Shown piece after piece: positions 53,685-64,000 of a stretch of 64,000 nt of DNA. This stretch comes from Isoetes taiwanensis (Eukaryota > Streptophyta > Lycopodiopsida > Isoetales > Isoetaceae): NCBI GenBank assembly GCA_021234155.1, contig JAJEKV010000059.1:4639228-4703227 (forward strand), in the 5' to 3' direction. The translations under genes and the position numbers were made by a program. Numbering within the stretch: position 1 is the first letter of the stretch; each line of letters begins with the position of its first letter. The notes beneath the pieces were generated by a model. The model worked only from the letters and a program-made list of their open reading frames with translations, was not told the DNA's origin and ran no database searches.

Positions 53685-55723
53685 TTTTCTACAAACTTCC
53701 TTCTAGCGTGCTCATGTATTCCTTAGTAAATGTGACCTTATATATTGCTTTGTGTTCGCCACGTGTGCCCTAGATTATCGCGCTGTCCTCCACTCCAGAT
53801 TTGGCCAACCACCTAGCAAGCAACTCTCTTTGCTCAAATATAGATTTGACTTTCCTTTTAAGTCTAACCTTTGACTTGAAGAACATTTTCATAAGTGGTG
53901 GCATAGAAACAAAACCCAAAAATAGGTAATATTCCATCAATTCGTTTAGAGATGGCGCTCTCTGGAGCAAGCATTTTGTCATGTTGCACATCTGCTAATG
54001 GGACACTTTCCCTTTCATGTATGTTACAAACATATGTATGATGTATGTATACTACTCACGTGTATCAACACCCACAGAAGATCTACAAATCTATTCATGT
54101 GTCTTACATGCATATGTATGATACATGGGTGTCATACCTGTGACGCTCCCAGAATATATACGACCCTCGGACGTATACATACGGGGACTTTCCCCTCCCA
54201 TGGCAATCATCTCACCATGAGCAGGGCCCTCCGTCTATTTCAGGCCATCTATGAAATGAGGCCCGAAAGAAGGACACGAAGGGGTCATTCGGCCCACGCC
54301 TTCAGTGGGACTCCTACGTCGCGGAAGCATGAATACAAGGGTTAGCACACAGCATGAATATACATAAATAACCACCACTAAGGGTGGCGCATCCATCTAA
54401 TATACCAACGGCGTAGAATATGCATCTAATCCTACGAAAACACCCAGAACCCAGGTTCTACCCCGGCTCAGACTCCCGTGAGGATCGACGGACTATTTGG
54501 GCCTCAAGGGATCAGCAGACCGAAGTCTTGGCATGGCGCTGGCGGCATAGAACATTGGCTAGGGTTGTCCACTCCATCCGCCCCTCCCTGTGCACACTTT
54601 GCGGATGGGTCGATTCATGCTATGGCTTTGCTATAGCCTTGGGAGACGAAACTCGTGGCATCACCCTCGAGCCTACTCCAAGCTCATGACGCCTGGTCCG
54701 ATGAGGCAGGTGGGGAGGCCCCTTCCGTAATCACAAAGGGTTCCATGGGTGAGCTAGAGAATACGTGCGCATCAGCGACCCCCCCGCATCCGTGCCGGCT
54801 TACTCACCCTAAATCTACTCAAAAAGTGCATGGTGCTCCATACGGATCACACCTCTACACCTGTGGAGTGTCGGACCCATACCCGCCCTCAACGTGACCG
54901 GCCATCGGGCCCAGCCCTTGTAGGAGTCTCGGGGAGCCTTGTATGCTCATGCAAGACCCCACCCTCATGTCACCACCTGTGTTCCTTGTCCGGTGCTAAG
55001 CCGGACCATAGCATCTAGGACCCGGTGGGTTCTTGCACAGCCGCATTTAATGGGGCATGCAGCGCTATCTAGGAGCATACTACAATACACGGTTCAGAGG
55101 CCTCTACCCCGTAATCCCCCGTTTCAAAGTTAGATTAAACAAAGAACTAACAATCCATCCTTTCAGAGCAAGAACCAGAATTGAATATAAAGAGAACTTG
55201 TAAATCAAGGGTTAGTTTCTATGATTGATTCATAAAGAGAACAGAGAGAAACGGACACAACCAAGTGTTATCTAGAATTCATATAGCCACCTACCGACCC
55301 GGGCGGACTCGTTTTCCATGGGGGCCTCCATCTTCCTCGGGAGTTGAGAATTCAGTTTGTTACTTCCACAGGACGCATCGTTATGGTGATCTTCTCGAAG
55401 TGTATGATGGCGCCCAGCTCCTGGCCTTCCTTGGTCGATCTTCAGGAGTCAATCCCAGGGATAGGGGTCAAGTTGGCATCCAAACTTGGCAATCCCCATG
55501 CTGCCCAATCGATTGGGCCAGGTGGCGCCTCCCCAAATGGTAATTAGTCTAATTTCTTAGGTTATAGGTTATTATTATTAATGTGTTAAATTAGCATAGC
55601 TAATTTAATCCTTTTAAGGTAACTCCCTAGGTTGCAATTAAATTCCCATTGCAAATACATGACGAGACCGTATCTCCCATTACAAATACATGACGTGAGA
55701 CCGTATAACATCACTGAACGTTG
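53685..55723. other. Unassigned region, GC-richer than its surroundings
   Basis: A 73-codon minus-strand frame at 53,770-53,991 has no motif. From about 54.1 kb the base composition becomes GC-richer, like the gypsy element that follows. Short plus-strand frames (54,420-54,689 and others) show no domain. It may be decayed retroelement sequence. Confidence 0.4.
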
Positions 55724-56849
55724 TTAGTCCCAGGCCTCCTGATGCAGGGACTATTCATGCATACGCCGGACCAGGTTAAGCTCAAAGATCCTCATCAACC
55801 ACGGGTCGCACATCCAAGCCTCCGAGAAGACTAAGCAAAGAAAGCCACGCTTGCCAAAGCCTTTGGTCAGTCAACAAGAGGCCCTTTCGGACAAGTGGCG
55901 GCCCGTCACCGCCGCGTCGGCGTCCGGCGTGATTCTAGGCACTTCAAGAGGCACCGCCAACATTCCTGCAAATCAGGCCTCCTTCCAGGAGTCGGCACCG
56001 AGATCAGTCAGAGTGTCTATATTGGGCCCAAGGCCATTGTACTATATATATGAGTAGAGTTAGCTCATAAGTTTTTAGATGAGTTTTGAGTCTTGTCTCC
56101 TTTCGTTTTCTCTCTATGCGAGAGCTCATGTATTTTCATCATTGATATCAAGGAAGCTTATCATCTTTCTCTCATTTATTCAATTTCTCTTCTTTTTTTT
56201 CTTCTCTTTCCAAATCCCGTGTGACATAGTCCCCGGACTCTCCTGATAGATCCACGGGTCCTCACAGAGGGTCAGTTCTTCCAGAGTTCCCAACCCGGAC
56301 TCCAAACACTGCCGGCTACCGCTGGGTTCGATTTTCTCCTACTTTCTTCATCGCCATATGCGTCCGTAATTTCACGCCGGAAGAACTCCTTTCTCGAGCG
56401 GCATCTCGCTTTGGAGCCATCGCCGTCGGGAAACTGCTCGTGACATGTATGGATGCGCTTTATGACATAGAGGGAGGCCATCTTCGGCCTAGGGCTCGGT
56501 CCCGCGCCACCCACCCCCCTCGTGTCGCCTCGTCCCGGTTCCCCGCCCCAAGCGTGCAAACATTGCTCACAACCTCAGTCCCCTCATCACTATCAGGAGC
56601 CTTATCCGGCTCAACCTTCTCAACCGTACTTTCACACCCCTGAACATGCCTACATCCATCATTCTTCAGGCCATACGCCTCTTCCTTCGCAACCATCATC
56701 TCCCGGGTGGGCGCGTCTATCCACATGTCTCCTTTGCGCCTACCGGGAATATCCTTTCCCCACGTTCCCCACGGCTCTTCCTGTTTACAACCTTACGGAT
56801 CTCAAAACCAATGCTCCGCTTACGCCGGTTTCTCAACCGCTATGATCAC

Positions 56850-58116
56850 CCCTTCGCCGAGGTCCGTCGGGCACAATGCCACATCCACCTCAACCTCAAC
56901 ATTCTCACTATCCTTCTTTCTGTCAGCCCGGCACTTTCACATCTACCTTCGGACTCTGGCCCGACTTATCCCACCTTTGGCAACCGCGAAGAAAGGCAAA
57001 CCAGTTAGACCAAAATGCTCGAGCCCACATGGAAGAATTTGAGGCTCTACCGTCCCTAAATGGTCACGCGCAACCTCAACTGAAATTCCACATCTTTTCC
57101 ACCACCACATGCGTGGCTCTCCTCATCAATGGCTCATGTCCAACAAAAGCCATTGGAAACAAGATTGGTCCGAAATGCGCCTTTGCTTTTTTCTCTCATT
57201 CACGGGATACGGATGATGATCAACTTCATCTCAAGCAACTCAATGAACTTCAACAAGAGCCCACAGTGCGGGGATTTATTTGATCGACTTCACATTACGC
57301 TAAGTAAGCTCAAGGGAGTACCCTACATGTAGCCAGGTTACGAAGTGCGGTTTCTCCAAGGACTTCCTCCCCGCTATTCGCCTCATGCCCGAATACTGCG
57401 TCCAAAAACTTTGGAGCAGGCTATCGACCTGTCAATCACTTTCGTCAATGTTTCCTCCCTCCGTGGCGTGGCCAAAAAACTCCCCGTTCATTCCACGTCC
57501 CATGGTTCCACAAACTACTGCTCAGCCTCAACCGCTAATCCCTGGCCTTGATCAAATGCAGTGCCATATTTGCAAATATCAAGGCCATTTGGCCAATAGG
57601 TGCAACTCCACCAATGGCCCGCCTCATTGCAAGCGATGCAACATGTGCAATCATGCCGCGGAAGAGTGCACTTTCGCACTCATCCCTGCCGTTCATAACA
57701 AAATGGTTTATCAGTACAAACCACACACTCGTACAATCGCACTATCGGCCCGACCACCTCTTGGTTGCAGCCCGCATATCTATAAACGTGCGGAGGACCA
57801 GCAAAGGGGATCCAACCAGCGTCCTCGCGCAGTCCTTCAAAAGCCGGTGTTATCAGCATCGAGAATGGGGTCATACCACCGCGGCGTGTCCTCAACTTCC
57901 ACAAGTTGGTCGACTTCTGCTTTCATCCAGACCACATCGGTCCGCCTCACGGCTTACCAACTACGGCTTGCTAATGGCAAACAAGGCCGTGACCAGTTCT
58001 TAAGAAGCCCCCAAGGCGCCTCAGCAATCGCTATCAACCCGCTCCAGCAATTCAACCTCACGGATCAACAAGCCCAAGAGGAAATTTTTGTGCACTTAAT
58101 CCTCCGTCTTCCGTAG
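56850..58116 (+). pseudogene. Gypsy gag: capsid remnants and two CCHC zinc knuckles
   Basis: Capsid-like pieces in shifting frames (for example FLQGLPPRYSPHARILRPKT near 57,350-57,420, like FLxGLPP in gag) are followed by a 243-codon frame (57,385-58,116). It carries CHICKYQGHLANRC (residues 60-73) and CKRCNMCNHAAEEC (82-95), both C-x2-C-x4-H-x4-C. Nucleocapsid binds the element's RNA. Frameshifts split the capsid. Confidence 0.75.
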
Positions 58117-58669
58117 TCAAATTGGGTTGCTGGTCTAGTTTCCGCGCCGGCACCAGGCATCACGTCCCTTGACTATTATTCGGAAGGACCACGCAACACG
58201 CCTGCGGTTGACACCCTTCCTCATGAGGACGAAAAAAGGTTCACTTTGCACCGACTTGGAAAAGCTCATGCCAAATGTCATGCCCAAAGTTTGCCAAAGC
58301 ATTTTTGAATCTCATGCAAGCTCTATGAAAGGCGCGCACATTGCCCAATGTTCATGCCACCACTAGAGCTCAACAAAGACAAGATACCCCTTCAACATCT
58401 CAACCTCCACGCTCTGGACATATCCCAATATTGCGGCCGAGGTTGACTTACTCAAAAAGTTCTTTGCTTCCACGCCACGCACTCCCGCATGGAACCAAAG
58501 TAGATCCTTTTTCTCATGTACCTCTCGAACTCAAGAGGAGCTTGCCAAGATCAAAATTCCTTTAGCTTGGCAACCATTTTAAAACTCTGTCACGCTCTCA
58601 AGGACCGATTACCTCCTCAAGCTGTTTTAGTTGGGGCCGCGGGCTACCTCTACACCCACGGTCCATGCC

Positions 58670-59010
58670 ACGGTGGGAAATCGACCAAGTCAACCATGTT
58701 CAAATCGATGGAGGTAGTGCGGTCAATCTCATCACGGATAAACTCATGGAAACAAATGGGCATCACACAACTCTTTAGGTGCCCCATATGACATCAAATT
58801 GGCTAATGGCCACATCCACGAGACCTCAAGGCGTCACACCTATTCTTCACATCAACATCGATGATCTCCGCTTTCCCATGGAATTTGGAGTGTGGAAAGC
58901 CTGGCGAAGATCGGTGACTATGAAATCTTGTGGCGAGACCTTTTCTCCGCCGGGGCAAAGAGTATCCATTCTTGGGCCACGGACGGTTAGTCATCCTTGA
59001 TGGTCATCTC
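58670..59010 (+). pseudogene. Gypsy aspartic protease remnant
   Basis: QIDGGSAVNLITDKLMETNG includes DGGS in place of the D(S/T)G active-site triplet, as in many plant gypsy elements. After a TAG near 58,775, shifted frames continue with INIDDLRFPMEF. The ILLGRPFL region is degraded. Confidence 0.65.
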
Positions 59011-59559
59011 AATGCCACCATGGACTTGCAAGCGAGCGGGATCATTTTCTGTTGACAATGCGAACCCTCTCTTCGCATTAATCGATTGAAGAAGCTCAGA
59101 ATATTTATCAAGTTCAGCTCCACTGGCGTCGCCTGTCATCCTACCAGAATATCTTTCCGGATCCTTGGGGAGAAATGACTCTTGATCGTGACCAGGCTGT
59201 GGCTGCGCTTGACCCCTACCCCGGCTCCTTGCAATTGAATCCAACGCCGTTGATCACTTTTCGTGATGTCGACACCCTCGCAACTCCTGTTGATGTACAC
59301 GGCCATGAAGCAGCCACCGCTAGATGACGAGCAACCTCTCTTTTTCACCACGCAAAGTGCCACGCATCCGGTTATGCTCCAACCTCCCGCACACATTGTC
59401 CGTGAGATCAAGTCATACCCCATATTCAGACTCCTCAAGTCGAGATTGTGGATGTTGGCAACAATCAACCCGTCCCGCATTGCCGCAAACCTTAGGCCCT
59501 TATCGTGAACAAAGGCCGCCACTGCTCAAAAAATTCAAACACATTTTACACAGAGTTAC

Positions 59560-60140
59560 AAAGATCTTCTGGGAATCAATAAAAAATGGGGAACTCACCA
59601 TTCCCTACCAAATCGGGATGCACGCACCGGTGTAGCAACGACGATATGGGCTCAACCCTAATTACCGTGATCGCGTCAAGGCGGAAATTGACAAACTCCT
59701 TCAAGTAGGTTTGATCTATGAGGTCAAACATTCTCAATGGGTGAGCCCCATCGTTATTGCCCTTAAGCACAATGGTAAGATCCGGCGTCTGCGGTAGACT
59801 ATCGGAAACTCAATCAGCCACTCTGAGCGCGGATCATTTTTCCACTTCCCTTCACGTAATTGTTCGAAGAAGTGGCTTGGACATGAGATGTTCTCTTTAT
59901 GGATGGTTTTTCGCTACAATCGTGAGATCTCCATCAAAGAATCACGATCAACTCAACACCACTTTCACCACCCCGGGGCACTTTTGCCTACAAGGTGGTT
60001 CCTTTTGGATTATCCAACTCTCCTTCAACATTTCAACGCATCATGCCTCGTTTTTTCATGATTTCATGAAGGAAAATCCCTTCTTGCAAATTTTTCAAGA
60101 TGACTTCCCGGCCAGCTCCATTGGTAATTCATTTGGATAA
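59560..60140 (+). pseudogene. Gypsy reverse transcriptase remnant
   Basis: RRYGLNPNYRDRVKAEIDKL and QVGLIYEVKHSQWVSPIVIA match the start of the Ty3/gypsy RT fingers. A stop is at the VDYRKLN position (near 59,800). IFQDDF at about 60,095-60,105 stands for the catalytic (Y/F)xDD. Confidence 0.8.
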
Positions 60141-60449
60141 ATTGAACCGCCTTTCCGTAAATGTGATGAGTCCCATTAGTCTCAATCGGTGAAATGCACC
60201 TTTGGCGCCACTTCGGGTTGGCCTTAGGGCCATGTTGTCGTCAGCCAGCAGAATCACCACCGATCCTCGCCAAAATCGCTTGTGTGCTCAAGGCTCAGCA
60301 CCGGCCAATATCAAAGAGACACGCTCTTTCTGGAAAGGTCAATTATTACTCCACCTTCATACGGATGGCAGCCATTGCAGATTCCATAAAACATTTGGTG
60401 ACGAACTAATCCACCGGGCTTGAATTAAAGTGAAGCCGCTTCCAACAAA

Positions 60450-60880
60450 TTAAGCTTTTGCTTACTCAGCCTGGGTTCTTGTTCCTCCTCAATGGGACAA
60501 GCCCTTTCACGCTCATGTCGATGTCTCGGCGTTTGCTATTGTTTCCGTTTTTCAAGAATATGATAGCGCACACGATAAACCAAATCGCTCACGCCAGGTA
60601 AAACTCAATTCTCGCGCTGAAGAACAACTATTCTCGCCACTAACGCGGAAGCTTTGGGTCTCATTTTTCAGGTCCAACGCCCGCGTATTACCTTTTAGGC
60701 GGTCAAATCAAGTTCTTTTTGTGGACCACCAAAGCACTTCTCTATTTGATCAACAAATCCGCCCACACGGGCCGCATTTTCGTTGGGTCCTTTCTTTCTC
60801 CAAGAATTTGCCCTTTTGAAATCGTTCATAAAGGGTCGGGCAAATCTCATGTTGTTCGGATTATCTTTTCACGCATCCAC
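60450..60880 (+). pseudogene. Gypsy RNase H remnant
   Basis: AYSAWVLVPPQWDKPFHAHV and DVSAFAIVSVFQEYDSAHDK are characteristic of the RNase H joined to Ty3/gypsy RT (HVDxSAxAI, with the first catalytic Asp). FFxxxDHQSTSLF-like sequence and RWVLSFSKN follow before the frame breaks. Confidence 0.65.
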
Positions 60881-61259
60881 GGATGATCCCAAGGGGTCTC
60901 GTGACGCCTTCCCCTCGATGCTCAACTCTTTTTAGTCACGGCCAACACCACATTGGTTTCATGATTTTCAGCAAGCACTCCCCTCACCGGTGCTCTTCCA
61001 CCGAAGATGGGCTTCTCTCCCCTGGCGACAATCCCGCCGCCATCAATTTCTCGGTGAGGTCCGCGGACTACACCATGGTTCTTCTGACATCTCTACAAAA
61101 GGAAATGGACACCATCCTTCGACGCCGGTTCTACCTTCATGAAGTTCCGAGACATTGTTCGGAGAAGCTCATCAAGGGCTCTGGGTGGTGGTCATTTTTC
61201 ATGGTGACACCACGGACGCAAAAATCCTTCTCATCGGGGTATTATTGGCCCACGCTTTA

Positions 61260-61860
61260 AAGATGCTCACGCCCATGCCTCGCGATTTGTGACGCTTGCT
61301 TTTGCCGGGCTGGTGGATAACGCCGCGGACGCCTTTTCCTTGACGATACCACTTCCTCGGCCAAATGGGGAATGGACTTTGTGGGACCTATAGATCCTCC
61401 CCCGCTGAGTAACAACACACTCGTGCGTTCGATACATTCTGTTCTCACCGACCACGCCACCAAATGGGCGGAAGCTTGTGCACTTCCGCATAACACCGGC
61501 CGTAGCAAGCCGTGCAGTCCCTATCAACAAATCATCACGATTCACGCCTCACTTTGAGCCGGGTGGACGGGTGTTCATTTCATCAATCATACTATCAAAG
61601 AGCCGACGGATTATCCCTCGATACATCATCACAAGAGCACACCTTACTATCCTCAAGGCAATGGGTTGGCGTAGAAAGCACCAACAAAACTCGTCACCAT
61701 TCTCAAGAAAATTTAGACGCTTCCCGCTACCATTGGCGCACAAAACTTCCATCGTTTCTTGGGGCCTACAATACTTGTTTCAAGATTGCTACGGGTCACA
61801 CTTTTAAATTGGTTTATGGTCGAAGCTCTCATGCCATTTAAATATATCCTTCCAACACTG
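61260..61860 (+). pseudogene. Gypsy integrase core remnant
   Basis: AKWGMDFVGPIDPPP, then HSVLTDHATKWAEACALP match the start of the integrase core (first catalytic Asp in GMDFVGP, second region TDHxTKWxEA). Later, frames resemble STPYYPQGNGLA (near 61,640-61,665) and FKLVYGR (near 61,805). Frameshifts and stops are numerous. Confidence 0.75.
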
Positions 61861-61979
61861 CTTTCAAGCTATCGCTTCATAATCCATTGCTCTCAAAGAA
61901 CGGGTCTATCAATTAGAACAGCTTGATGAACTTCTCGAGGGGATGCTTATATTCGTTCTTCATGGACAATAGTTGCAAA

Positions 61980-62258
61980 AATCTTTACATGACAAACTTT
62001 TGAAGACAAAAACATTCAAAGAAGGAGATTTGGTTCTTCTTTATGATTCCGTACAAAAAATTTCCGGTAAACTCAAGTTTCATTGTTTTTGGCCCTTATA
62101 AATTGTTCAAGTGGTTAGGACCAAGTGTTTTCCAACTCACGGAATTAGATGGCACTCCATTACCTACATTAGTTAATGGTTTCGCCTCAAAGCATTTCAT
62201 CACACGTAAAAGTGAACATCCCAACACGGAGAAGGCTCAAGAATCAAACACCACGTAA
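61980..62258 (+). pseudogene. Gypsy integrase C-terminal tail
   Basis: KTFKEGDLVLLYDSV, KLKFHCFWPYKLFKWL and VFQLTELDGTPLPTLVNGF match the usual end of Ty3/gypsy polyproteins (FxxGDLVLLYD, KFxxxWxGPYxV, NGxxLKxFF-like). It ends at a TAA near 62,258. Confidence 0.7.
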
Positions 62259-62275
62259 AGTGACTAGAAAGGTGG

Positions 62276-64000
62276 TAGATTTATTATAGTGGGATTTTTT
62301 TTTTTTTTACAAAAATGTGGGCACAGCCCAGCCTATTTCCGCTATGGGCAATGCCCTATATACAAAAAACGGGCCCAGATCTACTAAGTCCTAAGAGGAA
62401 AACCCCACTCCGGCTCCGGGAAAGCAGGTGATGGAGGAGATGGTAGAGGTTCCCGCCTGATCCCAAGCAGTGCGTGTAACCACCTCCATCCCGCTGGTCT
62501 GGCTGGGATGTTCAGCCATCCCGCAAGACACCAAATGCCCATCGACGGCCAGGTTGTGGCTTTCGCAGATCCGTGATAATCTATCTTACAAGTGATCCAC
62601 CCCGGATTTAGTGGGCATGGTGCAATCTTTCGCTCCGGCGGCTACCATACCGGCGCCATTCTGATGCCGCCGCTTTCCTGGGCTCGCTTTATATAGCAAC
62701 CGAGGGACCTCCTTGTCGGCGTGGACCAATCACACAAATCGCCAACGTGGTTTGTAATGCAAAAGGCTGTTTCTAAAAGGAGAACTGTTTCTCCCGCCAA
62801 ACGCATATCTAGCAATGGTACAACCGATACATTCCTTTTAATGATATCCCACTTTGGGTTACCGGCATTGAATGCCATTCCTTCTTTCCACGCAGCCGAA
62901 CATTAATGGATGTCTTTGCCATCCGTCACATCCGATCTTTCTTGCCGTCTCATCCTCACCGTTCCTTCATTCTCCCTCCTTCGTTTTGGGGACTTAGCCA
63001 AATTTTGCCTCTCAATCCCCTTCTTAGCATCTTTTGACACTCATCAGCGGTTCCGTTTCTTTAACTCTTCATATCTCTTCGCCTCTGTTTATGCGCCCTA
63101 AAGCAAACCTTTTGTTCCTCTCTTCATATCCGTGTAAACTTTCGTCTTGGCCTTTGGCATCTCTTAGATACGCAACTCATTCCCGCCATTTGCCCCAAGA
63201 TTTTCTACACTTCAAGCTCACTCCCCCATGATCCGCCCTTTTGCATCTCATGTCCTTCTTGGACGCCCACTTCCGTGAAGCCCTTGTTGGCCCTAGTAAA
63301 GAAGTCGCTGAACGACACCAGCTTTACTGAATTCTCTCAAAATGGAACTTCCGCTCCAAATCACCTGATTCACGTAGATTCATCGCCAATATTGTTAATA
63401 GCCCCATACATACCCTTTATGGGTCGGCGGCACCACTATTTCATTGACTCTCAACATTTGATTTACGAGGTATTTCATATTTCCCTTACACACTCCTTGT
63501 GTCTCATGGTCCGCTATATGTGATATTGATGTCACGCAGTTGGTGCACCCCTTATCACGCCAATGTCCATGATAAAGACCAATATCGACAAGCCTCCTTG
63601 AGATCTTTGTGAAATTTTTGTGGCGCAAATTCCTTGGGTATTCCTATCAAGAACACCCATATCAATAAGCCTTTCTATAACCTCGTCCCTTCTGCTACAC
63701 CTCCAAGCACCATAGATTGGCCCCAAATGATGTTCTATCGTCTTCTCCAAGAAATGGACCCCTTCGGTACCACTTCCATTTCTGAAGTTTACGTGGGAGG
63801 GCACTTTCAAGCCCCTCATCCGGCCATTGTTCCCTCCCACACCACCACCAAATTCTCATACTTCCCACTCGGTGGCTCCCTTCGGGTCAATCACTGTTGG
63901 CACATCACGCCCATCTTCCCTGGTCATGACCACGGTCACACTCATATCACTGTCTCTTCCTCCGCTTACACCATCACTTCACCATTTTTCCCAAACCTCC
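62276..64000. other. Unassigned end of window
   Basis: Sequence is T- and C-rich. A plus-strand frame open from about 63,617 to the window end (128 codons, no stop) reads TPPSTIDWPQMMFYRLLQEM and further, with His/Ser/Thr-rich content. No domain was recognised, and it may be retroelement-derived. A 3' LTR for the gypsy element was not identified. Confidence 0.35.

Larger units (their letters stand above)
55724..62275 (+). mobile_element. Decayed Ty3/gypsy retrotransposon
   Basis: Gag, protease, reverse transcriptase, RNase H, integrase and tail follow one another on the plus strand, the Ty3/gypsy order. Each is broken by many stops and frameshifts. A 5' LTR may be 55,724-56,226 (TGTTAG...GTGTGACA), with polyadenylation-like T/A-rich sequence near 56,090-56,210, but no matching 3' LTR was seen up to 64,000 and the PBS is unclear. 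Sequence in this block is GC-richer than its surroundings. Confidence 0.8.

Overview
This is nuclear DNA from a land plant. It holds an eight-exon sucrose-phosphate phosphatase gene with GT-AG introns, a plant ATL-type RING-H2 protein, an isoamylase relic, and a dense plant-type mix of transposons: LINEs, a Helitron, hAT-like and MULE-like DNA elements, and a decayed Ty3/gypsy element. Gene density is very low, long AT-rich minisatellites are present, and there is a HUH (Replitron-like) endonuclease relic. I infer a large, repeat-rich genome, possibly a fern or other seedless plant, but no sequence here proves the lineage. There are no rRNA genes, convincing tRNA genes or CRISPR arrays.

0-18.9 kb: small tandem repeats (45-512); a LINE 3' fragment (4140-4675); a frameshifted hAT-like transposase on the minus strand (4676-6527); then the best gene of the window, a complete sucrose-phosphate phosphatase (7742-13683, plus strand). 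Its fourth intron carries an antisense LINE with an intact 845-codon endonuclease/reverse-transcriptase frame. Next come a foldback DNA element (14930-15841), a broken HUH-endonuclease gene (15842-17535), a second LINE tail (17985-18423) and a ~105-bp tandem repeat.

18.9-30 kb: copy 1 of an 885-bp segment that recurs 33 kb away, small tandem repeats and palindromes, and a nearly full-length but broken Helitron (about 22.4-28 kb, minus strand) with a candidate 3' terminus.

30-50.2 kb: a region of repeats. GAATCT-based minisatellites lie in opposite orientations on either side of a long imperfect palindrome centred near 34,367. A tRNA-derived SINE-like module occurs three times. A third copy of the palindrome arm (about 46.4-50.0 kb) is split by a 2,067-bp element with terminal inverted repeats and a perfect 10-bp target duplication. 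Between these lie an unidentified multi-exon gene fragment (38.2-38.8 kb, minus), an isoamylase-like pseudogene (42.4-43.9 kb) and clusters of a 16-20-bp palindrome (41.47 and 50.0-50.2 kb).

50.2-64 kb: copy 2 of the 885-bp segment, which abuts and replaces the end of an ATL-type RING-H2 gene (53,274-53,684, minus), then a heavily decayed Ty3/gypsy element (gag, protease, RT, RNase H, integrase and tail all recognisable, all broken), and about 1.7 kb of unassigned sequence.

Functionally, only the sucrose-phosphate phosphatase looks like a working cellular gene. The RING-H2 gene may work in altered form. The most unusual features are the HUH-endonuclease relic, the MULE-like element whose interior is an amplified array of its own terminal motif, and the spaced palindrome array near 50.1 kb.
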